Positions 25,756 through 35,252 of a DNA stretch of 64,000 nt are shown in pieces (the first letter of the stretch is position 1; each line of letters starts with the position of its first letter). This stretch comes from Pseudomonas parafulva (lineage in GTDB: Bacteria > Pseudomonadota > Gammaproteobacteria > Pseudomonadales > Pseudomonadaceae): contig NZ_CP009747.1 in NCBI RefSeq assembly GCF_000800255.1, positions 992,001 through 1,056,000 on the forward strand. Direction: 5' to 3'. Made by a program: the position numbers and the translations under genes. The notes beneath the pieces are model-generated. The model searched no databases, was not told where the DNA came from, and saw only the letters and a program-made list of their open reading frames with translations.

Positions 25756-25971
25756 TCAGCCAACGGCGTGATTTTCGTTGAGTCTGTGGATACCAGCAGT
25801 GCCGGTCATGCCGTCCCAGTTGTCGCCGCGACCCTCACGCCAGCCGTTGATCCAGGCCTGGCGAACCGAAGGCAGGCTGAAGGGGCAAAGTTCGCGGGAT
25901 TTTCCGGTGACTCCATACTGGTAGCCACGTGAATATGCTCTTTCCAACGGATCACGCTTAAGTCTTCTCAT
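25756..25971 (-). CDS. rmf: Ribosome modulation factor (RMF)
   Basis: 71 residues, basic. It matches RMF almost throughout: MRRLKRDPLERAYSRGYQYG, then GKSRELCPF and RQAWINGWREGRGDNWDG. RMF dimerises 70S ribosomes into inactive 100S particles in stationary phase. It is convergent with pyrD. The upstream region (25972-26200) is rich in hairpins. Confidence 0.95.
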   Translation of the reverse strand: MRRLKRDPLERAYSRGYQYGVTGKSRELCPFSLPSVRQAWINGWREGRGDNWDGMTGTAGIHRLNENHAVG

Positions 25972-26516
25972 AGGGTGTTGCCCTCACTTGTTGACTGTAA
26001 TGTCCCGTCGGCCTCTCTGAGGCCGGGCAGAGTCTTTCTGCCGGTTTGCGCTCGCTGCCGGCGTGGCGAGCTGGAAGTGTCGCCCCGTTGCAAGGCGACC
26101 TGAGGTCAGTTCTAACCAATGCGAGTCACACTGTGAATGATCGATTTGTCATAAGGACGTAACCTTTCAGCCGATGAAAGGATAAGTAAGTAAATGCGAC
26201 TCAACCTTGTTTCAGGAAACACCCGCATTGGTCGGGGTTTGCCAGGGGTTGAAATCATTTGGCCATTGGCGCCAGCGATCTGACGTAATATTCAGCAATG
26301 CGACGAAGGGTCACGCGTGGCCTGAGTCCTACGAAATTTTCATACTGCCCGACGATCAAATTTCCTCTCGCGCTTTGGCGGATGGGAACGAACGGGCGGC
26401 CCGGCGTCTCGTTATCGAGGCGCCACCTGGATATCTGATGAAAAGGTATTCGGGCAAACAGAGGCAATGACGATGCGTCGTCTTGCCAGCACACAGCCAG
26501 AGGCACTGCACTGCAC
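25972..26516. other. Intergenic region between rmf and rlmL with several hairpins
   Basis: 545 bases with no convincing gene. An 87-codon frame at 26207-26470 has a TTG start, no ribosome binding site and no recognisable motif. Inverted repeats: GGCCTC-tct-GAGGCC (26010-26024), GGCAGA-gtct-TTCTGCC directly after it, GCCGG...CCGGC (about 26040-26062), and CCTTTCA-gccga-TGAAAGG (26163-26181). The first group lies where the 5' leader of rmf (minus strand) would be. This may be a regulatory leader, or the structures may be fortuitous. Confidence 0.45.
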
Positions 26517-28709
26517 ATGTCGGACTCAATCGAACTCTATCTCACCTGTCCCAAGGGCCTGGAAGGCCTGCTAGCCGAAGAAGCCCGCGGGCTGGGCCTG
26601 GCTGAGGTGCGGGAGCACACCTCGGCGATCCGGGGCGCGGCCGATATGGAAACTGCCTATCGTCTATGTCTTTGGTCGCGCCTGGCCAACCGGGTGCTCT
26701 TGGTGGTCAAGCGCTTCGCCATGAAGAACGCTGACGATCTGTACGATGGTGTCAATGCCGTTGACTGGCAGGAGCATCTGGCCGCTGACGGCACACTGGC
26801 CGTCGAGTTCAGCGGCCACGGCTCCGGCATCGACAACACCCACTTCGGCGCACTCAAGGTCAAGGACGCCATCGTCGACAAACTGCGCAACCGCGACGGG
26901 CAGCGTCCTTCGGTGGACAAGATCGACCCGGATCTGCGGGTGCACCTGCGCCTGGATCGCGGCGAGGCCATCCTTTCGATCGACCTTTCCGGTCACAGCC
27001 TGCACCAGCGTGGCTATCGCTTGCAGCAAGGCGCAGCGCCGCTCAAGGAGAACCTGGCGGCGGCCGTGCTGATCCGCGCCGGCTGGCCACGTATTGCCGC
27101 TGAGGGTGGTGCGCTGGCCGACCCCATGTGCGGTGTCGGTACCTTCCTGGTCGAGGCGGCGATGATCGCCGCCGACATCGCGCCGAACCTCAAGCGTGAG
27201 CGCTGGGGTTTCAGCGCCTGGCAGGGCCATGTACCGGCACTGTGGCGCAAAGTGCATGACGAGGCCCAGGCCCGCGCCGAGGCCGGGCTCGGCAAGCCAC
27301 CGCTGTGGATTCGCGGCTATGAAGCCGATCCGCGGCTTATTCAGCCTGGGCGCAACAACGTCGAGCGAGCCGGACTGGGCGACTGGGTGAAGATCTATCA
27401 GGGTGAGGTGGCCAGCTTCGAGCCTCGGCCGGATCAGAACCAGAAAGGCCTGGTGATCAGTAACCCGCCGTATGGCGAGCGCCTGGGCGACGAAGCGAGC
27501 CTGCTGTATCTCTATCAGAATCTGGGTGAGCGCCTGCGCCAGGCCTGTCTGGGCTGGGAGGCTGCCGTATTCACCGGCGCGCCTGAGCTGGGCAAGCGCA
27601 TGGGTATTCGCAGCCACAAGCAATACGCATTCTGGAACGGCGCGCTGCCGTGCAAGCTGCTGCTGTTCAGGGTCCAGCCCGACCAGTTCGTCACCTCCGA
27701 GCGCCGCCCGGCCGAACAATCGGGCGACGCCGCGCGCACCTCGCCAGCGCTGAGCTCCGAAACGGCGCGTCTGTCCGAAGGCGCGCAGATGTTCGCCAAT
27801 CGCCTGCAGAAGAATCTCAAGCAACTAGGCAAGTGGGCCCGGCGCGAGCAAGTCGACTGCTACCGTCTGTACGATGCCGACATGCCTGAGTACGCGCTGG
27901 CGGTCGACCTTTATCAAGACTGGGTGCATGTGCAGGAATATGCGGCGCCACGTTCGGTCGATCCGGAAAAAGCCCAGGGCCGTCTGCTCGACGCGTTGGC
28001 AGCGATTCCCCAGGCGTTGGGCATCGATCCGCAGCGGGTCGTACTCAAGCGCCGCGAGCGCCAGGGCGGGACCCGTCAGTACGAGCGCCAGGCGACGGAG
28101 GGGCGCTTCCAGGAGGTTAATGAGGGCGGCGTGAAGTTGCTGGTCAACCTCACCGACTACCTCGATACAGGCCTGTTTCTCGATCACCGGCCCATTCGTC
28201 TGCGCATTCAGCGTGAGGCAGCCGGCAAGCGCTTCCTCAACCTGTTTTGCTACACCGCGACAGCGACCGTGCATGCGGCCAAGGGCGGCGCGCGCAGCAC
28301 CACCAGCGTCGACCTGTCGAAGACCTATCTGGATTGGGCGCGGCGCAACCTTTCGCTCAATGGCTTTTCCGAGCGCAACCGTCTGGAGCAGAGCGATGTC
28401 ATGGCCTGGCTGGAAAGTGCGCAGGACAGCTACGACCTGATCTTCATCGACCCACCGACATTCTCCAACTCCAAGCGTATGGAAGGGGTATTCGACGTGC
28501 AGCGCGACCATGTGCGCCTGCTAGACCTGGCAATGGCCCGGCTGGCGCCGGGTGGTGTGCTGTACTTCTCCAACAACTTCCGCAAGTTCCAGCTCGACGA
28601 GCACCTGCTGGAGCGTTATGCGGTGGAGGAAATCAGCACCCAGACCCTGGATCCTGACTTCGCTCGCAACAACCGCATCCACCGGGCCTGGCGCCTGCAG
28701 TTGCGCTGA
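26517..28709 (+). CDS. rlmL: Bifunctional 23S rRNA methyltransferase RlmKL
   Basis: 730 residues. It makes m2G2445 (RlmL half) and m7G2069 (RlmK half) in 23S rRNA. Order of domains: THUMP (about 45-155), the first Rossmann methyltransferase with DPMCGVGTFLVEAAMIA and catalytic NPPYGERLG, then the second with FLNLFCYTATATVHAA and FIDPPTFSNSKRM. Length equals other gamma-proteobacterial fused RlmKL proteins. The start ATG at 26517 gives MSDSIELYLTCPKGLEGLL, the normal N-terminus. Confidence 0.95.
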   Translation: MSDSIELYLTCPKGLEGLLAEEARGLGLAEVREHTSAIRGAADMETAYRLCLWSRLANRVLLVVKRFAMKNADDLYDGVNAVDWQEHLAADGTLAVEFSGHGSGIDNTHFGALKVKDAIVDKLRNRDGQRPSVDKIDPDLRVHLRLDRGEAILSIDLSGHSLHQRGYRLQQGAAPLKENLAAAVLIRAGWPRIAAEGGALADPMCGVGTFLVEAAMIAADIAPNLKRERWGFSAWQGHVPALWRKVHDEAQARAEAGLGKPPLWIRGYEADPRLIQPGRNNVERAGLGDWVKIYQGEVASFEPRPDQNQKGLVISNPPYGERLGDEASLLYLYQNLGERLRQACLGWEAAVFTGAPELGKRMGIRSHKQYAFWNGALPCKLLLFRVQPDQFVTSERRPAEQSGDAARTSPALSSETARLSEGAQMFANRLQKNLKQLGKWARREQVDCYRLYDADMPEYALAVDLYQDWVHVQEYAAPRSVDPEKAQGRLLDALAAIPQALGIDPQRVVLKRRERQGGTRQYERQATEGRFQEVNEGGVKLLVNLTDYLDTGLFLDHRPIRLRIQREAAGKRFLNLFCYTATATVHAAKGGARSTTSVDLSKTYLDWARRNLSLNGFSERNRLEQSDVMAWLESAQDSYDLIFIDPPTFSNSKRMEGVFDVQRDHVRLLDLAMARLAPGGVLYFSNNFRKFQLDEHLLERYAVEEISTQTLDPDFARNNRIHRAWRLQLR

Positions 28710-28716
28710 AGCGCCA

Positions 28717-28755
28717 CGGGGCGGGGTGCCGACCTGTTCGGCGCACCGCCCCGTC
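28717..28755. terminator. GC-rich hairpin between convergent rlmL and dacB
   Basis: ACGGGGCGG (28717-28725) pairs with CCGCCCCGT (28747-28755), with an inner GCCGA/TCGGC stem. It is followed by a moderately T-rich stretch. Confidence 0.7.
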
Positions 28756-28784
28756 TGCGTTTCTCGCCTGACGTCGACCCTTCC

Positions 28785-30215
28785 CTAGGGCTGGCGGTAC
28801 AGGTCCAGCAGCACCTGGTCCAGTACCTGCGAGGCGCCCCACGGTTTAGGGTCGTTGAGGATGGCCGAGACGGCCCAGGTGTGGCCATTGCTGTCGCGGC
28901 TGAAACCGGCGATGGCACGAACCGTATTCAGCGTACCGGTCTTGATGTGGCCTTCCCCGGTCATGGCGGTGCGTTTCAGGCGTTTACGCATGGTGCCGTC
29001 CATACCCACCAGCGGCATGGAGCTGATGAATTCGGCGGCGTAGGGGCTTTTCCAGGCTGCTTGCAGCATCGCCGCCATCTCGCGGGTGCTGACCCGCTCG
29101 GCGCGCGACAAGCCGGAGCCATTTTCCATCACCAAATGCGGCGCCGTGATACCTTTCTTGGCCAGCCATTGGCGCACCACGCGCTGCGCGGCGCGGGCGT
29201 CGTCACCGTCGGCATCGGTGCGGAACTGTGCGCCGAGGCTGAGGAACAACTGCTGAGCCATGGTGTTGTTGCTGTACTTGTTGATGTCACGGATCACTTC
29301 GACCAGGTCTGGCGAGAAGGCCCTGGCCAGCAGACGAGCACTCTTGGGAACGTTTTCTATGCGATCGCGGCCCTGGATGCTGCCGCCCAGCTCGTTCCAG
29401 ATGGCGCGCACCGCACCGGCGGCGTAGGCGGGGTGGTCGAGCAGAGCGAGGTAAGTCTGTGAGTTGCAGCCGTCGCCGAGTTGGCCGCTGACCGTGACAC
29501 TGACGCCGTCTGGCTGCACCACCGGGTTGTAGCGCACATCGCCGGTGCACTGCTTGGACGCCACCGGCTTGACCTGATTGTCGATGCGGATGCTGGCGAT
29601 CGGTGGCTCGACCGACACCACGACCTTGCCACCGTCGTTGCGTGCCACGAAGCGCAGGGCCTTGAGGTTGACCAGCAGCGAGTCGGGTTTGACCAGGAAC
29701 GGCTTGTTCACATCGCCGCCGTCATCGTCGAAATGTGGCAGGTTGGGCTGGACGAAGTGGCTGCGGTCGAGTACCAGGTCGCCGGTGACGGTGCGCACGC
29801 CATTGGCACGCAGGTCGCGCATCAGCAGCCAGAGTTTTTCCATGTTCAGCTTGGGATCGCCGCCACCTTTAAGGTACAGGTTGCCGTTGAGCACGCCGTT
29901 GCTCAACGTGCCATCGGTATAGAACTCGGTCTTCCACTGGAAGGTGGGGCCGAGCAATTCCAGGGCTGCGTAGGTGGTCACCAGCTTCATGGTCGAGGCC
30001 GGATTCACCGAAACGTCGGCATTGAAGATGGTCGGGTTACCGGGGCCGTCGAGGGGGAGCATCACCAGCGACAAGGCGTTGTCCTGCAGCTTGTTGGCCT
30101 TGAGGGCCTGCTGCACCTTGGGCGGCAGGGTGGTGTTGACAGCGGCGGCCGAGACGGGAAGGGCGATGGGGAGCAGCAGGCCGGCCAGAAACAGTGGGCG
30201 AAGCGTCTTGATCAT
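28785..30215 (-). CDS. dacB: D-Ala-D-Ala carboxypeptidase/endopeptidase (PBP4, DacB)
   Basis: 476 residues of the S13 peptidase family, which trims and cleaves peptidoglycan cross-links in the periplasm. Signal peptide: MIKTLRPLFLAGLLLPIALPVSAAA. Catalytic motifs in order: SxxK in NPASTMKLVTTYAALELL (about residues 76-79), SxN in KYSNNTMAQQL, and KTG in GHIKTGTLNTVRAIAGFSRD. The inserted domains between SxxK and SxN are present, as is typical for class C low-molecular-weight PBPs. It is divergent from yggL. Confidence 0.94.
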   Translation of the reverse strand: MIKTLRPLFLAGLLLPIALPVSAAAVNTTLPPKVQQALKANKLQDNALSLVMLPLDGPGNPTIFNADVSVNPASTMKLVTTYAALELLGPTFQWKTEFYTDGTLSNGVLNGNLYLKGGGDPKLNMEKLWLLMRDLRANGVRTVTGDLVLDRSHFVQPNLPHFDDDGGDVNKPFLVKPDSLLVNLKALRFVARNDGGKVVVSVEPPIASIRIDNQVKPVASKQCTGDVRYNPVVQPDGVSVTVSGQLGDGCNSQTYLALLDHPAYAAGAVRAIWNELGGSIQGRDRIENVPKSARLLARAFSPDLVEVIRDINKYSNNTMAQQLFLSLGAQFRTDADGDDARAAQRVVRQWLAKKGITAPHLVMENGSGLSRAERVSTREMAAMLQAAWKSPYAAEFISSMPLVGMDGTMRKRLKRTAMTGEGHIKTGTLNTVRAIAGFSRDSNGHTWAVSAILNDPKPWGASQVLDQVLLDLYRQP

Positions 30216-30395
30216 AGGTGACCCTGCGGACGAGGGAAAAGAAAACGGGGCTGTAAAAGATGATGGCCCCTTGACGAAATCAAGACGGCATTATGCCCCA
30301 AGCGTACAGTTTGTGGGCATGTTCAAGACAAAAGCGCCTTTGCGTGACGGAAACTGGTAAAGTGCCGCGCGTAATTACTCAAGAGGATTGTTTCA

Positions 30396-30740
30396 ATGGC
30401 TACCAACCGTTCCCGTCGTCTGCGCAAGAAGCTGTGCGTGGATGAATTCCAGGAGCTGGGTTTCGAACTGAACCTGGATTTCAAGGAAGACCTGTCCGAC
30501 GAAGCCATCGACGCTTTCCTCGACGCCTTCCTGGCAGAGGCCATGGATGCCAATGGTCTGGACTATGTCGGCGGCGATGATTTCGGTCTGGTCTGCCTGG
30601 CCAAGCGTGGCTCGGTCAGCGAAGAGCAGCGCGCCACCGTCGAATCCTGGCTCAAAGGTCGCAGCGAACTGACCAAAATCGAAGTCAGCCCGCTGCTGGA
30701 CGCTTGGTATCCTGACAAGCCGATCAACTCGGCGTCCTGA
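30396..30740 (+). CDS. yggL: YggL family 50S ribosome-associated protein
   Basis: 114 residues beginning MATNRSRRLRKKLCVDEFQELGF, the DUF469/YggL signature, with a basic N-terminus and acidic core (DEAIDAFLDAFLAEAMDANGL). YggL binds the large ribosomal subunit in relatives. A GAGG site lies about 11 bases upstream. It is convergent with the hybrid kinase gene, with 13 bases between. Confidence 0.88.
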   Translation: MATNRSRRLRKKLCVDEFQELGFELNLDFKEDLSDEAIDAFLDAFLAEAMDANGLDYVGGDDFGLVCLAKRGSVSEEQRATVESWLKGRSELTKIEVSPLLDAWYPDKPINSAS

Positions 30741-30752
30741 TCCCGCGCCCCT

Positions 30753-33700
30753 TCAAGGAGTCCTGATCGGCCGCTCACGCTGGCCGGACAGGGCTCTCTG
30801 CACCCGTCGCAGGTGGCGCGCCAACGCCTGGCGACGCAGTTTCAGCTGGGACAGCGACACGCCTTTCTCCTCCAGCGCCTCGCAACTGTTCATCAACGCC
30901 CTCGCGTCCAGCATGCGTGCGACGCCCAGTATCTTGTGCGCCTGATCGATGATGGCCTGCTGTTCATGTTCCGCATCCAGGGACATCAGCAGTGTCAGGT
31001 CGTCTGCCAGGCTCATCTGCAGGGTGGTGAGCATTCGCACGCGATCTTCGCTGCGATGGCCAATCAGCTTGTCGAGTCCGATCAGGTCGAATGGCGTCCG
31101 GGCAGAACGTTCGCGCATGGGCTGCACGGTGCAAAGATGCCTGCTCAGTGTATGCAGGCTGATAGGCTTGAGTAGGCAGTCATCCATGCCAGCATCCAGA
31201 CAACGCTGGCGCACCTCAGGCTGGGCATTGGCGGTGTAGCCCAGGATGGTGCAGGGCGACAGGCCCTGGCGGTGTTCTTCGCTGCGAACGGCCTCGGCCA
31301 GTTGGTAGCCATTCATGCGTGGCATGTTGCAGTCGAGTATCAGAACGTCGAAGTGACCCGTGCGCCACTTCTCCAGACCTTCCCGGCCGTCGCGGGCGCT
31401 TTCAGGTTGAAGTCCCAGGAAGGCCAACTGTTGGGCCATGAGCAACAGGTTGGCGGGGTGGTCGTCGATCACCAGTACGCGCAGGTGTAAGTTCGGCGTG
31501 TAGAGGCGCGGCTCCTGCTCGATGCTGACCGGAAACGGCTCGATACACTGCAAGGGCATCATCAGTCGCACTTGGGTACCGACGCCCTGCAAGCTCTTGA
31601 TCGCCAGTTGCCCCCCCATCATGTCGCACAGCGTTCGGCAGATCGCCAAGCCCAGGCCGGTCCCGGTACGGGCGTTTTCGCTTTGCGGGTTGATCTGGAC
31701 GAAGGGGTTGAACAGCCGTCGTAGGTCATCGTCATGGATACCGATGCCACTGTCGCGCACCTCGAGTTCGAGCCGGGGGCGTTCACCATTCTGCACTGAG
31801 GCTTTGATCCGTACATGGCCTTCATGGGTGAACTTGATGGCGTTGCTTACCAGATTGGACAGGATCTGCTTGAAACGCAGCGGGTCGAGCAAGGCGTGGC
31901 AGCGAGCGGACGGCTCGATGCACACTTCCAGCATCAAGCCTTTTTCCCGCGCCTGTCCTTCGAACACGCGCCTTACCGACTCGATCAGCGCTGCCAGCTC
32001 CACAGGCTCCGGCGCGAGGGACACATGGCCGGACTCAATACGGACGATATCGAGGATGTCGCCGATCAAGCCAAGCAGATCCTTGGCTGAGTGGTAGGCG
32101 ACTTCGATCGAGGATTTGTCCAGTTGGCCATGATCGGCGCGTTTGACCGCCAGTTCCAACATGCCAATCACAGCGTTCATCGGCGTGCGTATTTCGTGGC
32201 TGATGGTAGCCAGGAACGTGCTTTTGGCTCGGTTGGCATCGTCGGCCTGCTGCTTGGCCAGGCGCAGGTCCTGGATCAGTTCGCGGCGCTCGCTGATGTC
32301 GATCCAGCCGCCAATGATGCCCTGGACCTCACCGAGCGAGTCGCGATAGGGCAGGATCCAGTGGTAGATGGTCAGCTCGCGATCCTTCAGGCGCAGCGGA
32401 CGGTCGATGATCAGCGGCGTGCCTGCCGCCATCACCTGCAGGTAATCGGCGTGAATCTGTCGGGTGTAGTCGCAATTGCTGAACAGGCTTTCCTGCAGGC
32501 GCTTGCCCATGACCTCTTCGGCGCTGGCATCCACCGCTTCCAGGTAGCTGTCGTTGCAGCTTTGCAGACGTCCTTCGCGGTCGCGTACATACATCGGGTG
32601 AGGCGTGCCGTTGAGCAGTGCGCGCATGAATTCGAGCTGATCGTTCAAGGCCCGTTCGGCCTGGCGGCGTTGTCCGATCTGGTGTCTCAGGTAGGCATTC
32701 CATGCCAGTGCCATGAGCAGCAGGATGCCGATGCCGAGCACCACTTGGATCACCAGTCGTTGATACTCGCGCCACTGGCCGCCGTCGTGCAGGGCGTAGC
32801 CGCGCCAGCGGCTGTTGATGACGCCGAGCTCTTCCGGAGTGATACTCAGCAGCGCCTTGTCCAGAATAGAGGCCAGAACGGCCTGCTCCTTGGCGCTGGC
32901 CATGGAAAATGAAGCCGGTTCGCTACCGAAGCTGGCACGGATCACCAGGTTGCTGTTGGCGGCAATGGCATGGTTGGCATCGAGCAGGGTGGTAATGGTC
33001 GCATCCACCGCCCCGCTGCTCAGCAGGGCCAGTGAGTAGAAGGTACTCTCGGTTTCGATGCGGCGTATCTGCGCGTGACGCGCAGCCAGAATGGCAGCCG
33101 CCGGGGTGTGGCGAGTCACTGCCACACGGCGGCCCTTCAACTGCTCGAGCGAGGCGAAGGGCCTACCGCTGCGAGTGACGATGACGTACGGACTTTCCAA
33201 GTAAGCGCGGCTGGGCTTGAGCCCCGTGCCGTCGGCGCCGCCGAGGGTGATGGCGGCGATCAGGTCGGCGTTACCTGCCTGGACCTGTTCGATCATTTCA
33301 CCAATGCCGCTGGCGCGCTGGATCTTGAACTTCAGCCCCGTGCGCAGACGAATCAGCTCAAGTAGATCGGCGGTGATACCGCGAAAATGACCGTTGCTGT
33401 CGAAGAACGACAGTGGCGCAGAGGTATCGGTCACCACGACTCTCATGCTGGGGTGCTCTGCCAGCCAGTGTTCTTCACGCGGGGTCAGTTGTAGTCGTCG
33501 GTCGGTCAGCAGCAGGTCGCTGCCTGCGCTCCAGCGCTTGAAAATCGAACTGGTTACGCTAGCAGGTTGGGTGTCCAGGGTGACGTTGATCAGACTCATC
33601 AGCACGTTGTCTTCGCGGCGCAGGGCGAAGCTGAAGCCGGTGGCCTCGTGCTTGCCGAAATTCGCCATGCGCAGACTCGGCAGATGGCCGCGGTTGAGCT

Positions 33701-34349
33701 GGAAGTGGGTCGAGATGGTGTCGCCGAGAAACACGTCAGCTTGACCGAAGGCTACGGCGTTGAGCGCTTCAGTGGTGGAGGCGAACGTCTGCAGCCTGGC
33801 CTGTGGGTAGAGTGCGCGCACTTCCTTCAAAGGTAGATAGTGGTAAAGCATGCTCAGCCGTAGGCCCGCCAGCCCCGTGTCCAGCGGGCGCGTGTCGTCT
33901 TCTCGGGTCACCAGCACGGGTTGGTCGACTGCGTAAGGGCGTGACAGCGCGATGTCGGCGACTGCGGCCTCATAGCCATTGGCGCTGCCGAGCATGTCGA
34001 TTCGCCCGGACTTCAAGGCCTGTACGGCCTCCTGGCGGCTGGTAAAGCGCAGCACCTGCACCGATACGCCCAGAGCGCGTCCGATCAGGGAAGCATACTC
34101 GGCGGTAATGCCCTGATATTCGCTGTTGCTGGCCACGTCGAAGGGCGGGTTGTCCGGCGCAGAGGTTCCCAGAAGCAAATGCTTGCGGCCCCGCAACCAT
34201 TGGCGCTGCGCCGGGGAAAACGGCGGTTTGACGGCTTCGGCGCTCGAACGCGCGAGCAGGTTCAAAGGCTTGGGGGCGCTTGGCTGCGCATGGGCTTGAA
34301 CCCCCAGGCCCATCAGGATCAGCAGCAGATAGGTGAAGTACCTTGGCAT
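30753..34349 (-). CDS. Hybrid sensor histidine kinase, BvgS/EvgS-like
   Basis: 1,198 residues from ATG 34349 (GAGG 6 bases upstream; a GTG four codons earlier overlaps that site). Domains in order: signal peptide; two periplasmic solute-binding (SBP_bac_3) Venus-flytrap domains (about 45-285 and 295-515); one membrane helix (about 532-554); PAS (about 570-690); HisKA with phospho-His718 in TISHEIRTPMNAVIG; HATPase (NLVSNAIKF, GTGLGLAICRTL); receiver with Asp1006 in LILDCNMPRMNG; and Hpt with His1138 in QAHKILGVAR. This is the full His-Asp-His relay of the Bvg/Evg family. It is cotranscribed with the regulator just upstream (13 bases). The signal sensed is unknown. Confidence 0.93.
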   Translation of the reverse strand: MPRYFTYLLLILMGLGVQAHAQPSAPKPLNLLARSSAEAVKPPFSPAQRQWLRGRKHLLLGTSAPDNPPFDVASNSEYQGITAEYASLIGRALGVSVQVLRFTSRQEAVQALKSGRIDMLGSANGYEAAVADIALSRPYAVDQPVLVTREDDTRPLDTGLAGLRLSMLYHYLPLKEVRALYPQARLQTFASTTEALNAVAFGQADVFLGDTISTHFQLNRGHLPSLRMANFGKHEATGFSFALRREDNVLMSLINVTLDTQPASVTSSIFKRWSAGSDLLLTDRRLQLTPREEHWLAEHPSMRVVVTDTSAPLSFFDSNGHFRGITADLLELIRLRTGLKFKIQRASGIGEMIEQVQAGNADLIAAITLGGADGTGLKPSRAYLESPYVIVTRSGRPFASLEQLKGRRVAVTRHTPAAAILAARHAQIRRIETESTFYSLALLSSGAVDATITTLLDANHAIAANSNLVIRASFGSEPASFSMASAKEQAVLASILDKALLSITPEELGVINSRWRGYALHDGGQWREYQRLVIQVVLGIGILLLMALAWNAYLRHQIGQRRQAERALNDQLEFMRALLNGTPHPMYVRDREGRLQSCNDSYLEAVDASAEEVMGKRLQESLFSNCDYTRQIHADYLQVMAAGTPLIIDRPLRLKDRELTIYHWILPYRDSLGEVQGIIGGWIDISERRELIQDLRLAKQQADDANRAKSTFLATISHEIRTPMNAVIGMLELAVKRADHGQLDKSSIEVAYHSAKDLLGLIGDILDIVRIESGHVSLAPEPVELAALIESVRRVFEGQAREKGLMLEVCIEPSARCHALLDPLRFKQILSNLVSNAIKFTHEGHVRIKASVQNGERPRLELEVRDSGIGIHDDDLRRLFNPFVQINPQSENARTGTGLGLAICRTLCDMMGGQLAIKSLQGVGTQVRLMMPLQCIEPFPVSIEQEPRLYTPNLHLRVLVIDDHPANLLLMAQQLAFLGLQPESARDGREGLEKWRTGHFDVLILDCNMPRMNGYQLAEAVRSEEHRQGLSPCTILGYTANAQPEVRQRCLDAGMDDCLLKPISLHTLSRHLCTVQPMRERSARTPFDLIGLDKLIGHRSEDRVRMLTTLQMSLADDLTLLMSLDAEHEQQAIIDQAHKILGVARMLDARALMNSCEALEEKGVSLSQLKLRRQALARHLRRVQRALSGQRERPIRTP

Positions 34350-34362
34350 GATGTGCCTCACC

Positions 34363-34983
34363 TCACACCAACGCGTTGCGCTTGGCCGCTTCTATCAACT
34401 CGACCAGTGTTGAAACCTGCAGTTTCTGCATCAGACGTTTCTTGTAGGTGCTGACCGTTTTGTTGCTGAGAAACATGCCTTTGGCGATGTCCTTGTTGCT
34501 ACGCCCCATGGCAAACAGCTGAAGGACCATCAACTCTCTGTCGTTGATCTGTCGGAACATTTCCAATTCCTGAGCGGATGATTCAGTTCCGTTTTTTATT
34601 GCCTGACTGGGGAAGTAGTTGTATCCGCAGAGCACGGCCTTGACGGCACTGAGCAGCTCGCTCAGATCTTCCTGTTTGCACACGAAGCCAGCGGCGCCTG
34701 AATGCATGCACCGGATGGCGAACAAGGCTGGCGATTGTGCGGTGAGCACTAGCACTTTAGGTGGAAGTCCGATGGCCTGGAAACGCGACAGTACCTCCAA
34801 GCCGTCGAGACGGGGGATGCTGATGTCCAGAATAACCAGGTCCGGCAGGGTTTCACGGATCATCTGCATGGCATCGACGCCATTGTCGGATTCGCCGATG
34901 ACCGTGTAATCCTGGTTTTCCAGCAACAGGCGTACGGCCAAACGAATGACAGGGTGGTCATCAACGATGAAGATCGTGCTCAT
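34363..34983 (-). CDS. Response regulator, NarL/LuxR family (EvgA/BvgA-like)
   Basis: 206 residues from ATG 34983 (GGGAAG upstream), preferred to a longer frame starting at 35010. Receiver domain with the acidic pair in IFIVDDHPVIRLA, phospho-acceptor Asp53 in LVILDISIPRLDGLEVL and the lysine in FVCKQEDLSELL. The C-terminal LuxR helix-turn-helix is QLFAMGRSNKDIAKGMFLSNKTVSTYKKRLMQKLQVS. It is the cognate partner of the hybrid kinase directly downstream, as in the evgAS and bvgAS operons. The target genes are not evident in the window. Confidence 0.93.
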   Translation of the reverse strand: MSTIFIVDDHPVIRLAVRLLLENQDYTVIGESDNGVDAMQMIRETLPDLVILDISIPRLDGLEVLSRFQAIGLPPKVLVLTAQSPALFAIRCMHSGAAGFVCKQEDLSELLSAVKAVLCGYNYFPSQAIKNGTESSAQELEMFRQINDRELMVLQLFAMGRSNKDIAKGMFLSNKTVSTYKKRLMQKLQVSTLVELIEAAKRNALV

Positions 34984-35219
34984 ATCAACTTCCCGGGCGA
35001 TGAGTGGCAAAGGCGAGCGAGACCTTATCGCAGTTGACAGACATCGGGCGTATGAGCGTGCAGTACAGTGTAACTATGGGAAAAAACCTACAGCGATGTA
35101 CTACAGTTGTTTCGAATATTTACAACTCACGGGTAGAAATCGGTAGGCAGCCTGCATCCGTCAATATTTGTTTGTGGTCGTTTAGACGGGGGATGCTTGT
35201 GTAGGAACTTGCCTTCAAC

Positions 35220-35245
35220 AGGCGCGAGGCCTTCACCTCGCGCCT
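35220..35245. terminator. Hairpin downstream of dgt
   Basis: AGGCGCGAGG (35220-35229) pairs with CCTCGCGCCT (35236-35245) around a 6-base loop. There is no T tract, so it may act as an mRNA 3' stabiliser rather than a terminator. Confidence 0.55.
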
Positions 35246-35252
35246 ATCGAGA

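Noticed and set aside
26207..26470. 87-codon frame between rmf and rlmL
   Set aside because: TTG start, no ribosome binding site, no recognisable motif and composition unlike the neighbours; left as intergenic.
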